A DNA stretch of 48,888 bases from Pseudobacteriovorax antillogorgiicola (GCA_945898195.1 CAMDHM010000021.1:1-48888), one strand, 5' to 3'; positions 24,387-32,992 are shown, numbered from the stretch's first letter. Translations and numbers: made by a program. Notes: generated by a model from the letters alone, not told the origin.

Positions 24387-24776
24387 ATGCGTAGATCAGA
24401 AAAATGGCTGGGTAACCTATTTGTGGCAGTGCTTCTTCTACTGGGGCTAAATTCGCCTCTTCAGGCAGATGATTCCGTCGATATCAGTAGGGACCCATTT
24501 GTTGTGTTGTTTCAATCGAAACTGGACGAGGCAAACAGCGAAGTGGTGGCACAAGAGGCAAAATATAATCTTGCTGCTCACTGTTTTCAGACGTCACGGA
24601 GGCTGCTCGAGCAGCAAGCCATCAGCTTGGATGAGTACAAGCGTGACTACGTTGCCATGAAAGTCGAGGAAGCCCAGGTACAGGTTTTCAAGCAACGGGT
24701 CATCGCTAGGAAAGCCGTGTTGGACGTGGTGATCCTTAACCGCCTTGCAGGGCGTGAAGTCCAACAGTGCATTTAG
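24387..24776 (+). CDS. Small secreted coiled-coil protein
   Basis: 129 aa from ATG 24387, with GGAGG 9 bases upstream; an ATG seven codons earlier lacks this. Signal peptide WLGNLFVAVLLLLGLNSPLQA. The mature part is helical with heptad character; LLEQQAISLDEYKRDYVAMK resembles the hairpin region of HlyD-type membrane-fusion proteins, where a similar AIS..EY turn occurs, but the lipoyl and barrel domains are missing. Two cysteines (one in AAHCFQTS, one in the terminal QQCI) could form a disulphide. It follows the CBM87-like gene by 37 bases and is probably co-transcribed. It ends with a 4-base overlap with the convergent glutathione synthetase-like gene. Confidence 0.6.
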   Translation: MRRSEKWLGNLFVAVLLLLGLNSPLQADDSVDISRDPFVVLFQSKLDEANSEVVAQEAKYNLAAHCFQTSRRLLEQQAISLDEYKRDYVAMKVEEAQVQVFKQRVIARKAVLDVVILNRLAGREVQQCI

Positions 24777-25756
24777 GGTTTTACTGCCGTTTCCGTATCC
24801 CGCTCCAGCCACAGGGCGAGTCGTTCATAGACGGCCCGCTCTGTGGGCAAATCGCCAGCCGGCAGCAATAGGCGGGGACTCGTCAGGTTGATTTCCGAAA
24901 TGAAGCCCGCGATCAAATCAAATCCAACCACATGAATTCCAAACAGGGCCAAGCGGGAGGCGACGTTCTTAACGCGAGCAAGTTCTTCTGGGCTTGGCTT
25001 GTAGGCTTCCAGAGTCGCTCCAGCCCTGGTGTTTGCTAGGAATTCCCCGTGGGCCGGTTTTTTGAGGCACCAGGCGATCGGCTCGCCTCCAAGACAAAAA
25101 GCTCGGACTTCGCCGTCAAACACGCGTTCATCGAACGGCTGAACCATGCGTTTATCGGCGCCGTCTCGCGTCATGGTCGTGATCAGTTTTGCGGCCTCCC
25201 CCGTGTCGAGCCCCTTGCCCCCAATCCGGATGCGTTCAACCCCACGGCCGCCAAACAGGGCGAGGGGTTTAATGACGGCGTCTCCAGCACATGTTTTTTC
25301 AATAAATTCAATGATTTCAGTGGTATCCGAACTTACGAGGGCCGGGCGAATGTCGTCCGGGAAGAGCAAGATCGACACCTTTTCGTTGAAATTTCGCAGG
25401 GCCGCCGGATGGTTATAAACGTGGACCTTTGCGGCTACGGAATCCAAGAGCCACGTGGCTTCGATGTAGCTTAAGTCAAAAGGGGGGTCCTTGCGCATAT
25501 GGATTGCCTGGAAGTCGGTCAGAGGGTGGGCCTTTTTTGCGGAAAGTGCCGGGCGGACGTCATCTCCGGAGAAAGTCGCTTCGACGCTGCGTGCCGAAGC
25601 GGCGCTTCTGCCCGACCTCCAACTAAGGTCTCGAATCGTGGTGAAAAAGATCCGGTGGCCGCGTGCAGCAAGGGCTCTGGCCATTCGCAGCGAGGAGTCT
25701 AGCGGTAAATTCAGTTCTTCCAACGGGTCTATAATGAACAGGTGGCTCTGCATCAT
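24773..25756 (-). CDS. gshB: Glutathione synthetase-like ATP-grasp ligase
   Basis: 327 aa from the ATG at 25756, preceded by AAGGGG; a longer frame exists but overlaps the pgk leader. The sequence follows prokaryotic GshB: DPLEELNLPLDSS near the N-terminus, MRKDPPFDLSYIEAT, VYNHPAALRNFNEK, the ATP-grasp elements AVIKPLALFGGRGV and MVQPF, and EINLTSPR near the end. Expected reaction: gamma-glutamylcysteine plus glycine plus ATP to glutathione in the cytosol. The usual G-rich loop is present. No gshA is seen in the window, so a related ATP-grasp ligation cannot be excluded. Confidence 0.82.
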   Translation of the reverse strand: MMQSHLFIIDPLEELNLPLDSSLRMARALAARGHRIFFTTIRDLSWRSGRSAASARSVEATFSGDDVRPALSAKKAHPLTDFQAIHMRKDPPFDLSYIEATWLLDSVAAKVHVYNHPAALRNFNEKVSILLFPDDIRPALVSSDTTEIIEFIEKTCAGDAVIKPLALFGGRGVERIRIGGKGLDTGEAAKLITTMTRDGADKRMVQPFDERVFDGEVRAFCLGGEPIAWCLKKPAHGEFLANTRAGATLEAYKPSPEELARVKNVASRLALFGIHVVGFDLIAGFISEINLTSPRLLLPAGDLPTERAVYERLALWLERDTETAVKP

Positions 25757-25834
25757 AGAATTCCCCTTCCTTGGTGTTGCGCCTTGAACAGGTTCCGGTA
25801 CATTGAGGCCGGTTGTAACGAACAGGAGACCTCC

Positions 25835-27025
25835 ATGCAACTTCGCAGGCTCGAAGATCTAGATATTCGCGGAAAAAAAGTATTTTTGCGCCTTGATCTA
25901 AACGTACCCATGAAGGACGGGATCATCACAGACGACACGCGCATTCGTGAAGCCTTGCCAACGATCCAGTACATCCTTGAGCATACTTCCAAATTGGCCA
26001 TGTGTAGCCATTTGGGGCGCCCTAAAAAAGGTGCCCATACGGCAGATGATTCCCTTGAAACGGTTGGCGTTCACCTAGCAGAGCTCTTGGAGCGCGACAT
26101 CGTCTTCTGTGACGATTATGGAACGGAGCCAGCCATTCAGGTCTTGAGTCGCCTTGACCCGGGCCAGATCATGCTGCTTGAAAATCTGCGTTATCAAGAC
26201 GGCGAAGAGAAAAATGACAAGGACTTCGCCCGCGTTTTGACCGAGGGATTTGACTTCTACGTCAACGATGCCTTTGGAACCGTTCACCGTGAGCACGCCT
26301 CGGTCGATGCCGCAGCAGAAATTTTTCCCCCAGAAAAGCGCGGCGCAGGGATTTTGATCCAACGCGAGATCAACGCCTTGGAATCGTTGTTGAGGTCCGC
26401 AGAGCCCCCCTTCACGGTGATCGTTGGCGGAGCCAAGGTGTCAGACAAGATTGGGGTCATCATGAATCTCCTCAATCATTGCCACAATCTCGTCATTGGC
26501 GGTGCGATGGCTTACACGTTTCTCAAGTACAAGGGCGTTGACGTCGGCAGATCGCGGGTTGAAGAAGACAAGATGAATCTCGTGGAAACCATTATGCGAA
26601 CTGCCGATCGGCGCCGTGTCATGGTCCACCTGCCGCTGGACCATATTTGTGCCGCAGAGTTTTCTGCAACTTCTGCCGCCGTGGAAGTCGGCGGTCCAGA
26701 TATTCCTGCGGGGCTCATGGGCCTCGATATTGGTCCCAAGACGATCGCCGCTTTTGAGGGAGTCATCCGTCGTTCTCGCACGATCCTGTGGAACGGCCCG
26801 ATGGGTGTGTTTGAATGGCCGCCATTCGCCAAAGGGACGATGGCTGTGGCCCATGCCATGGCCGTATGCCCCGGTAAAACTATGGTCGGCGGCGGCGACT
26901 CGGTGGCTGCCGTTAATATGGCAGGGGTTGCTGCCAAGATGACGCATATTTCTACCGGGGGCGGCGCCGCCTTGGAATTCTTGGAAGGCCGTCCGCTACC
27001 AGGAATCAAAGTTCTTTTGAAGTAG
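25835..27025 (+). CDS. pgk: Phosphoglycerate kinase
   Basis: 396 aa from ATG 25835, with AGGAG 7 bases upstream; the frame is open further upstream but has no supporting site. Hallmarks: VFLRLDLNVPMKDG, THIRE-like DTRIREALPTI, SHLGRPKKG, LLENLRY, FYVNDAFGTVHREHAS, VGGAKVSDKIGV and the C-terminal GGGDSVAAV. Transfers phosphate between 1,3-bisphosphoglycerate and ADP in glycolysis. It is followed by tpiA after a 58-base gap, a common glycolytic pairing. All key residues look intact. Confidence 0.97.
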   Translation: MQLRRLEDLDIRGKKVFLRLDLNVPMKDGIITDDTRIREALPTIQYILEHTSKLAMCSHLGRPKKGAHTADDSLETVGVHLAELLERDIVFCDDYGTEPAIQVLSRLDPGQIMLLENLRYQDGEEKNDKDFARVLTEGFDFYVNDAFGTVHREHASVDAAAEIFPPEKRGAGILIQREINALESLLRSAEPPFTVIVGGAKVSDKIGVIMNLLNHCHNLVIGGAMAYTFLKYKGVDVGRSRVEEDKMNLVETIMRTADRRRVMVHLPLDHICAAEFSATSAAVEVGGPDIPAGLMGLDIGPKTIAAFEGVIRRSRTILWNGPMGVFEWPPFAKGTMAVAHAMAVCPGKTMVGGGDSVAAVNMAGVAAKMTHISTGGGAALEFLEGRPLPGIKVLLK

Positions 27026-27083
27026 TTCTGGTCCGCCTTTTTGCCGCAAAGCGAGGGTTTCGTTTCTTCATGGGAGTTTCTTG

Positions 27084-27899
27084 ATGAGCGCATCGAAAAG
27101 AAAAAAACTGCTCGCTGGTAATTGGAAGATGAACATCCGGCTGGCCGAGGTGGAGCCTTTTTTTACTGCTTTTTCAGATGTTCTGAAGGCCGGACAAAGC
27201 GATCACGTCGATATTTTATTTGCGGCGCCCTTTACCCAGCTCAACGCGACGTTGGCAGCCTCTCGCGCGCGAGGCTTTGCTGTCGGCGCACAAAATATGC
27301 ATTTTGAAGCCAGCGGTGCTTTCACCGGCGAAGTTTCCGCTGCAATGTTGACCGACATCGGCGTTCGCACCACGCTTGTTGGGCACAGCGAGCGCCGTCA
27401 GTATTTTGCTGAAAGCGATGAAGCCGTCGCAAAAAAAACGGTGACGGCTTTAGCCAATGCCATCACGCCGGTAGTCTGCGTTGGCGAAACCTTGGAAGAA
27501 AGAAAATCTGGGGCCACATTTCAGGTGGTCAGCCGTCAGTTGGAAACGGTTTTCAAGGCTGTAAAAAATCACGGCCCTCTAGCAAACCGTGAGGCATTTT
27601 ATCCGGGCGACCTGACCGATTCCATTGTGATTGCCTACGAACCGGTTTGGGCTATTGGCACAGGCCTTTCTGCAACGTTAGAACAGGCGCAGGAAGTTCA
27701 CGGGTTCATTCGTAAAGTTTGCGGTGACATTTTTGGCGCAGAATTTTCGTTTCGACTGCGAATTCTTTACGGTGGCAGTGCCAATCTGGCTAATATTGCG
27801 GGCCTTTTGGCCCAACCCGACATCGACGGCGGGTTGGTTGGCGGGGCATCGCTTAAACCGGCTGATTTTGCGACGATGTGCAATGCTGCCAAGCGGTAA
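27084..27899 (+). CDS. tpiA: Triosephosphate isomerase
   Basis: 271 aa from ATG 27084 (a TTG immediately before it is also in frame), with GGGAG upstream. Conserved features: AGNWKMN at the N-terminus with the catalytic Lys, GAQNMHFEASGAFTGEVS, VGHSERRQYF with the electrophilic His, IAYEPVWAIGTG with the catalytic Glu, YGGSAN and GLVGGASL. It interconverts dihydroxyacetone phosphate and glyceraldehyde 3-phosphate in the cytosol. It probably shares a transcript with pgk. Its last 47 bases overlap the 3' end of the convergent trmFO. Confidence 0.97.
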   Translation: MSASKRKKLLAGNWKMNIRLAEVEPFFTAFSDVLKAGQSDHVDILFAAPFTQLNATLAASRARGFAVGAQNMHFEASGAFTGEVSAAMLTDIGVRTTLVGHSERRQYFAESDEAVAKKTVTALANAITPVVCVGETLEERKSGATFQVVSRQLETVFKAVKNHGPLANREAFYPGDLTDSIVIAYEPVWAIGTGLSATLEQAQEVHGFIRKVCGDIFGAEFSFRLRILYGGSANLANIAGLLAQPDIDGGLVGGASLKPADFATMCNAAKR

Positions 27900-29298
27900 A
27901 TGACAGACGGGCTCGGTCTGCCATAACCAACTTGCGATCAGCCTTATTCAATTTTTTTGGTTTTTTGCGCGGCGTGCCGTCTTCGCCTTGACTAGATTCC
28001 GGGGGGGCAGGAGGCGGCAATAAACCGAAGTTCGCATTCATCGGCTGATACGGTCCAAGGCAACCTTCCGTCACATACCGCCCAAGGGCTCCGATCATCG
28101 TGTCGCGCGGCGGCATGATAAATCCTTCGCCCCTGATTTTTGCCACGCAGGCACGTCCGGCGAGCAGTCCGATCGCAGCTGATTCTGTGTAGCCTTCGAC
28201 CCCACTGATCTGACCCGCTAAAAATATTCTTGGCGAATTCTTGAAAGAGAAGTCATGGGCCAGGAATTCTGGGCTCTTCAGGTAGGTATTCCGGTGGATG
28301 GAACCATGGCGCAGGATCTCGACTTGGCGCAGGGCTGGGATCATTGAAAAAACCCGTTTTTGTTCAGGCCATTTCATTTTGGTTTGGAAACCAACCATGC
28401 TGAACATGGTGGCCTCCTGATTCTCTTGGCGAAGTTGAATTGCGCCCCAAGGACGGTGTCCCGTGCGCGGATCTGTTAGGCCGACCGGTTTCATTGGCCC
28501 AAAGCGCAGGGTGTCGCGGCCACGTTCAATCATGACCTCAATTGGCAGGCAGGATTCAAAGTATTTGGGCTCCTCAAAATCATGGAGGGGCATTTTCTCG
28601 GCGGCAATCACGGCATCGATAAATGCCTCATATTCCTCGCGATTCAGTGGAAGATTGAGGTAATCCCCGGTGTCGGTTTCGCCGTAACGGTCTGCGCGGA
28701 ACGCGTGATCCATGTCGATCGACTCTGCGGCTAAAACCGGGGCGATGGCGTCGTAAAAGTAGAGGCTTCGCTCGGAGCCCGTGATTTTTTGAATGGACTC
28801 GGCCAATGGCTGCGAGGTCAAAGGACCACTGGCCACAATCCAATATTCGTTTCTGGAGGCGGCTTCTTCGGCGGTCGGCAGGCTGGTGACCTCATGGCCA
28901 TCGAGGGTGACTAGGGCGGACTCCAGAAGGCCAGCTTTAACCGCCTCGGCAAAAATAATCCGGTCGACAGCCAGGGCTTGTCCCGCCGGCACTCGAGCCT
29001 TTGTCGCAGAGCGAATGATCAGGGAATCAAGGGCCGTCATTTCGGATTTTAGGAGGCCGGGTGCCGAAGATATATCCAATGATTTCATTGAGTTAGAGCA
29101 GACAAGCTCGGCTAAGTTTCCGGTCTGATGGGCCGGCGTCATTTTAACGGGACGCATCTCATGAAGGGTGACGGGAATGCCTACCCGAGCAATTTGCCAT
29201 GCCGCCTCCGTGCCAGCAAGGCCCCCACCGACAACGTGCACCGACACGGTGCTGTCAGGTTTGCGGAGATCAATTTGGACTTTAGTCTGGCTAGGCAT
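27853..29298 (-). CDS. trmFO: Folate-dependent tRNA (uracil-54-C5)-methyltransferase TrmFO
   Basis: 481 aa. The FAD-binding N-terminus VHVVGGGLAGTEAAWQIA is followed by EMRPVKMTPAHQTG and ELVCSNSMKS, diagnostic of TrmFO, then ALAVDR, PIEVMIERGRDTLRFGPMKPVGL and the C-terminal AGQISGVEGYTESAA with GLLAGR. It makes ribothymidine at position 54 of tRNAs using methylenetetrahydrofolate and FADH2. The last 70 residues form a Lys/Pro-rich tail (PPPAPPESSQGEDG, then PRKKPKKLNK) that overlaps tpiA coding sequence on the other strand by 47 bases. Confidence 0.96.
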   Translation of the reverse strand: MPSQTKVQIDLRKPDSTVSVHVVGGGLAGTEAAWQIARVGIPVTLHEMRPVKMTPAHQTGNLAELVCSNSMKSLDISSAPGLLKSEMTALDSLIIRSATKARVPAGQALAVDRIIFAEAVKAGLLESALVTLDGHEVTSLPTAEEAASRNEYWIVASGPLTSQPLAESIQKITGSERSLYFYDAIAPVLAAESIDMDHAFRADRYGETDTGDYLNLPLNREEYEAFIDAVIAAEKMPLHDFEEPKYFESCLPIEVMIERGRDTLRFGPMKPVGLTDPRTGHRPWGAIQLRQENQEATMFSMVGFQTKMKWPEQKRVFSMIPALRQVEILRHGSIHRNTYLKSPEFLAHDFSFKNSPRIFLAGQISGVEGYTESAAIGLLAGRACVAKIRGEGFIMPPRDTMIGALGRYVTEGCLGPYQPMNANFGLLPPPAPPESSQGEDGTPRKKPKKLNKADRKLVMADRARLSFTAWQHCTSSQNQPV

Positions 29299-29451
29299 AC
29301 ACCCTACCTTCCAAGGAGACTTTTGATTAAATTTATGGATAAAGATGTTTCATGAGCCGCTGTTCGTAGCACGAGGAAGGTTGCCCTACCACCGTCAAGT
29401 GCCCTGAAGCTGATAGGATTTCTTCGCCTGGCGTGCTACCAATTTTGGTCT

Positions 29452-30402
29452 ATGAACACTCTACGAATTCGATTCATAACCCTGCGCTTTTTTTTGGGAA
29501 TCCTTCCAAGGAATGCCGTGAGCCTCGTCACCGGCTGGGGCGCACGGCTCAAGCTTCCAGGGCCCCTTCAAAAATGGGCCAACACGCTGTTTGTGCGGAT
29601 TTTTCGACTGAATATGGGTGAGGCACAAATGGCTTCCCCGGCCGCCTATGCTTCCATCGAAGATCTATTCATTCGACATCTTCGCCCCGGGGTGCGGCCC
29701 GTTCATTCGCGTTACGCTTCACCAGCCGATGGCTACCTTGCCTGGTCGAGTTCCCTGCGGCACGGAGCTGCAATTCAGGCAAAGGGGATCGACTACGATC
29801 CGGCAGAGCTAGTTTGGGGCGGCGACGCGGCTTTGCACGGGGAAGAAGCTGCTGAATTCAGGTGGTTTACGACAGTTTATTTAGCCCCCCACAATTATCA
29901 CCGCGTGCATGCGCCGGTAAGTGGCTTGATTCGGGCGGTGCGTTATATTCCGGGCGACCTTTGGCCGGTCAACGCGCCATTTGTCCAATTTTTTCCGGAT
30001 CTCTTTCTGCGCAACGAGCGCCTCGTTTTTGACATCGTTTTGACGGCTGACCTTGAAGGAAACAAATCAAATTCAGGGGTCATGATGGCGCATGTCGTCA
30101 TGGTGGGAGCCTTTAATGTCGGACGAATGACCACGCACCTTCTTCCCGATTTTTCCACAAACTCGTTGCTCGGTTTGCCTCAACTGCAAAGAACCTGGCA
30201 TTTGAACGGGGCTTCAGAATTGGGTCATGGTGCGTCGGCTGGAATGGTGAGCGTTGGCGCAGGCGATGAACTCGGCGCATTTCTACTTGGCTCTACCGTG
30301 GTTATTGTTTTGAACGAGGCCGCGACTAAATTCCTTAAACCTGTCCAAGCCGCCGGCAACCGGCCTATACTTATGGGCCAGTCGCTCATGGAAGGAGTTT
30401 GA
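29452..30402 (+). CDS. psd: Phosphatidylserine decarboxylase
   Basis: 316 aa. Converts phosphatidylserine to phosphatidylethanolamine at the inner membrane. Motifs: YASPADGYLAW, YLAPHNYHRVHAPVSG, NERLVFDI, VMVGAFNVGRM and, near the C-terminus, the LGSTVVIVL segment; cleavage between Gly and Ser of LGST generates the pyruvoyl cofactor. An amphipathic, hydrophobic N-terminus fits peripheral membrane association. The start lacks an obvious ribosome-binding site. The next gene starts 2 bases after its stop, so psd heads an operon with the pyruvate kinase-like, CYTH and YqeY genes. Confidence 0.94.
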   Translation: MNTLRIRFITLRFFLGILPRNAVSLVTGWGARLKLPGPLQKWANTLFVRIFRLNMGEAQMASPAAYASIEDLFIRHLRPGVRPVHSRYASPADGYLAWSSSLRHGAAIQAKGIDYDPAELVWGGDAALHGEEAAEFRWFTTVYLAPHNYHRVHAPVSGLIRAVRYIPGDLWPVNAPFVQFFPDLFLRNERLVFDIVLTADLEGNKSNSGVMMAHVVMVGAFNVGRMTTHLLPDFSTNSLLGLPQLQRTWHLNGASELGHGASAGMVSVGAGDELGAFLLGSTVVIVLNEAATKFLKPVQAAGNRPILMGQSLMEGV

Positions 30403-30403
30403 T

Positions 30404-31873
30404 ATGACCCTGTTAAAAGATGGTCGCCGCACTAAGATCGTATGGTCGTTTGAATCAAGGGTTCTTGATGAGGCGCGAGCCGAACAAGTCCTTAATGAAG
30501 ATGTGGACGCACTGCGACTCGTTTTGAATCGTGCAACAGCCGAGCAAATGCCCAGATTTATTGATCATCTGCGCAGTAGTTTTGAGAAATCAAAAACCAC
30601 TCCCGGCATCGGCGAAAAGATTAAAACCGTGCCGCCGATCATGATTGACCTGCAAGAAGGGGCTCGCGCTTCGATTGTTGGTTTAACCGAGCCAAAAGAA
30701 ATTTCTTTTGGGCAAAAGGTGTTGATTGGTGAAGTCGGCTCCGGTGCAACCTTTGAGATTCAAAGCCGTCAATGGGACGGATTATTTAGAGAAAATTCTT
30801 TAATTTATATCGGTTACGGTAATGTTGTCCTTCGTGTGCTCTCCTTAGCAGGCCGCAAAATTGAGGCCGAGACCGTCCAAGGTGGCACGGTTTATCCAGA
30901 CACGGACATGCATATTCCCTCCACGCGCAAGACCCCTCGGCTAAGTGATTATAAGTCAGCTGAGCTGGACGTTCTGCTGGCCAAGGGATTTGATTTTCTG
31001 GTGCTGCCGGGGGTGGAATCGAAGGAGGATATCCGGGACTTCCGGAAATTTACGGTCGCTAAATCCAAGTCATTCGGGATTGAATCCGCCCCGTGGATGA
31101 TTTTGCGAGTGGATTCAGCCGCCATTTACGAAAAGCTCGATGAACTTCTCGAGGTTGTTGACGGCGTCCTGATTTCCCGAAAAGACCTCGCACTCTCAAT
31201 GAATCCCGCGCAAATTCCAATGGTTACCAAAGAGATCATCCAGCGTTGTAATGACCACGCAAAAATTGTTTTAACGGCCAGCGAAATGCTGGGCAGCATG
31301 CGCCGCAATGTAACTCCCACCCGGGCTGAAGTGTCCGACATTGCCAATGCCGTGATCGACGGCACTGACGCCGTGATCCTTTCGGAAGAGGTGGCGCACG
31401 GGAAATATGCCGCCCAAGCGCTGCAAGTCATGCGGCGCACCATTGCAGACATTGAAAGCAAGACGGGCGAAGAGCCAAATTGGATGAAGCTTGCACCAAC
31501 GGTCGCCACGGAGATGGACGCCGTTTCTTTTACGGCCTACCGAACGGCCCGGCGGGTTCAAGCTAAGGCTATTGTTTGCATCACAAAAGCAGGCAATACA
31601 GCCTTAAAACTCGCCTCTTTCCGCGCTCCTGTTCCGATCATCGCCGTCACTTTTTCACCAGACGTTTTACGCAAACTTTCCGTGGTCCGAGGTGTCGACG
31701 GGCTCGTGCTTGGCGTTGATCCAAAAATCGACGACGTGTTGCCCGTGGTCAATGATCGCCTGTTGCGCGACAGTTGGCTGAAGGCTGGTGACCGTATTAT
31801 TTTCATATCGGTGACGATCTCATCGCTTGGTCGCGAGGCCTCTAACCTGTTCACGGTTCAGCAGTTGGCGTGA
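30404..31873 (+). CDS. Pyruvate kinase homologue with a degenerate active site
   Basis: 489 aa, the normal length, with the pyruvate kinase core clearly visible: TASEMLGSMRRNVTPTRAEVSDIANAVIDGTDAVILSEEVAHGKY and a full C-terminal allosteric-type domain (positions 285-489). Catalytic motifs are altered: the TKIVxTxGP loop reads TKIVWSFES; RLNFSHG reads RLVLNRA; LDTKGPEIR reads IDLQEGARA; the KIE motif with the essential Lys and metal-binding Glu reads RVD (235-237); and ARGDLGVE reads SRKDLALS, keeping only the Asp. It is therefore probably not a normal pyruvate kinase and may be regulatory or altered in function. A ribosome-binding site (GGAAGGAG) lies inside the end of psd. Confidence 0.85.
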   Translation: MTLLKDGRRTKIVWSFESRVLDEARAEQVLNEDVDALRLVLNRATAEQMPRFIDHLRSSFEKSKTTPGIGEKIKTVPPIMIDLQEGARASIVGLTEPKEISFGQKVLIGEVGSGATFEIQSRQWDGLFRENSLIYIGYGNVVLRVLSLAGRKIEAETVQGGTVYPDTDMHIPSTRKTPRLSDYKSAELDVLLAKGFDFLVLPGVESKEDIRDFRKFTVAKSKSFGIESAPWMILRVDSAAIYEKLDELLEVVDGVLISRKDLALSMNPAQIPMVTKEIIQRCNDHAKIVLTASEMLGSMRRNVTPTRAEVSDIANAVIDGTDAVILSEEVAHGKYAAQALQVMRRTIADIESKTGEEPNWMKLAPTVATEMDAVSFTAYRTARRVQAKAIVCITKAGNTALKLASFRAPVPIIAVTFSPDVLRKLSVVRGVDGLVLGVDPKIDDVLPVVNDRLLRDSWLKAGDRIIFISVTISSLGREASNLFTVQQLA

Positions 31874-32478
31874 TGCTTAAGTATCAGGAAATTGAGCATA
31901 AATATCTGGTCGACGCCGAGTTCGACTTGGTGGCTTTTGAGGCGTCCGCAAGGCGTTTAAATCCAGAGAAATCAAGTCGCCTCAAGGTCATCGACACTTA
32001 CTATGTGGTGGAGGCCATGCCAAACCATGTGATCCGCCACCGCGTCGATCAAGAGCTACAGCAGCTCACCATCAAGTCAACTGGCTCGGATAATGAATGT
32101 CGGACGGAAGTTAATCTGGACCTTAGCCTTCGGACCGGAAATCAAGCAGATGCTGTGAAGGCTTTTCTTGAGCCATTGAGGGTTCTTTGGTCGGGAACCA
32201 TTGAGAAAAATATATTTGTTTTTTATTTTTCCAATTGCGAGGTCGTTCACTATAGCGCGCGATCGATTGAGGCTTCTGGCGTAGAAAAGGCTATTCATTG
32301 CGTGGAGTTCGAGGCCATCAAAAAGGTTTCTCGTGAAGAATCCTTGGCCACCATTTCTCGCTTTGAAGCGTCATTTGGATTTCAGCACGCCGAGCGCTGC
32401 CATCACTCGCTGTTCGAGTTGCTGTTTGGGAGTCAACTCCCCGACGATGTTCGTAAATTTATGAATGCACGGAGATAA
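31873..32478 (+). CDS. CYTH-domain protein (class IV adenylate cyclase / triphosphatase type)
   Basis: 201 aa from ATG 31873, overlapping the previous stop by one base (TGATG). CYTH hallmarks: EIEHKYLV at the N-terminus (ExExK), DTYYVV, IRHRVD, QQLTIKST and RTEVNLDL, then VEFEAIKK near residue 145, which together line the tunnel of the triphosphate tunnel fold. Members hydrolyse inorganic or thiamine triphosphate or make cAMP; the substrate cannot be told from sequence. Translational coupling to the degenerate pyruvate kinase gene is notable. Confidence 0.8.
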   Translation: MLKYQEIEHKYLVDAEFDLVAFEASARRLNPEKSSRLKVIDTYYVVEAMPNHVIRHRVDQELQQLTIKSTGSDNECRTEVNLDLSLRTGNQADAVKAFLEPLRVLWSGTIEKNIFVFYFSNCEVVHYSARSIEASGVEKAIHCVEFEAIKKVSREESLATISRFEASFGFQHAERCHHSLFELLFGSQLPDDVRKFMNARR

Positions 32479-32480
32479 TA

Positions 32481-32918
32481 ATGGGAACCAAAGAAAAGCT
32501 AAGTGAAGATCTAAAGACGGCAATGAAGGCGCGCGATCAGAAAACGATGAGCGTTCTTCGGATGATTCTCAGTGAAATCAAATACACGCAGTCAGCGATC
32601 AACATTCACGAGGAGCTTGATGAGGCCGGCGTGATGAAGGTGGTGGCCTCCTATCAGAAGAAGCTTGCGAAGGCGGTTGACGAATTTCCAGATGCAGAAA
32701 AAAAAGCCGAAATTCATAAAGAAATTGAGATAGTGGAACGCTACCTACCAAAGAAAATTGGTCCCGAGGATACCGCGCGGGCCGTTGAAGCTGTTTTTTC
32801 GGCAACGACCGACCGTACTTTTGGCCTACTGATGAAGCAGGTGCTGGCCCAGCTGGGCAGTGGAGCCGATGGTAAGCTAGTGAGTGAATTGATTAAAAAG
32901 CGACTCGAGGCCAAATAG
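32481..32918 (+). CDS. yqeY: GatB/YqeY domain protein
   Basis: 145 aa, typical for YqeY. The sequence follows the family: LKTAMKARDQKTMSVLRMILSEIK, then a helical middle with KKLAKAVDEFPDAEKKAEI and EIVERYLPKKI, and the C-terminal GLLMKQVLAQLGSGADGKLVSELIKKRL. The fold matches the tail domain of GatB, which binds tRNA in transamidosomes; YqeY's own role is not settled. It starts 2 bases after the CYTH gene and is the last gene of the psd operon, which ends at the terminator at 32941. Confidence 0.93.
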   Translation: MGTKEKLSEDLKTAMKARDQKTMSVLRMILSEIKYTQSAINIHEELDEAGVMKVVASYQKKLAKAVDEFPDAEKKAEIHKEIEIVERYLPKKIGPEDTARAVEAVFSATTDRTFGLLMKQVLAQLGSGADGKLVSELIKKRLEAK

Positions 32919-32940
32919 CCAAAAAGCCAAAATCACTCAA

Positions 32941-32971
32941 GCCCCCACGGCGAAGGCCGTTGGGGGCTTTT
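32941..32971 (+). terminator. Intrinsic terminator of the psd-yqeY operon
   Basis: GCCCCCACGGC from 32941 pairs with GCCGTTGGGGGC ending at 32967 (loop gaag), then TTTT at 32968-32971. It lies 22 bases after the yqeY stop codon. Confidence 0.9.
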
Positions 32972-32986
32972 GTATGTTCAATCGGC

Positions 32987-32992
32987 TATAAT
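32987..32992 (+). promoter_or_regulatory. Candidate -10 box for the 33044 gene
   Basis: A perfect TATAAT lies just after the psd-yqeY terminator, 51 bases before the ATG at 33044. No good -35 is present at the usual distance, so the promoter is only a candidate. Confidence 0.35.

Noticed and set aside
25742..25834. Upstream extension of pgk
   Set aside because: The extension overlaps the gshB-like start and has no conserved pgk residues; ATG 25835 has a proper ribosome-binding site.
27853..27899. 47-bp convergent overlap of tpiA and trmFO as a regulatory device
   Set aside because: It falls in a low-complexity TrmFO tail and is small; likely stop-codon drift, unlike the three deep overlaps in the polysaccharide locus.
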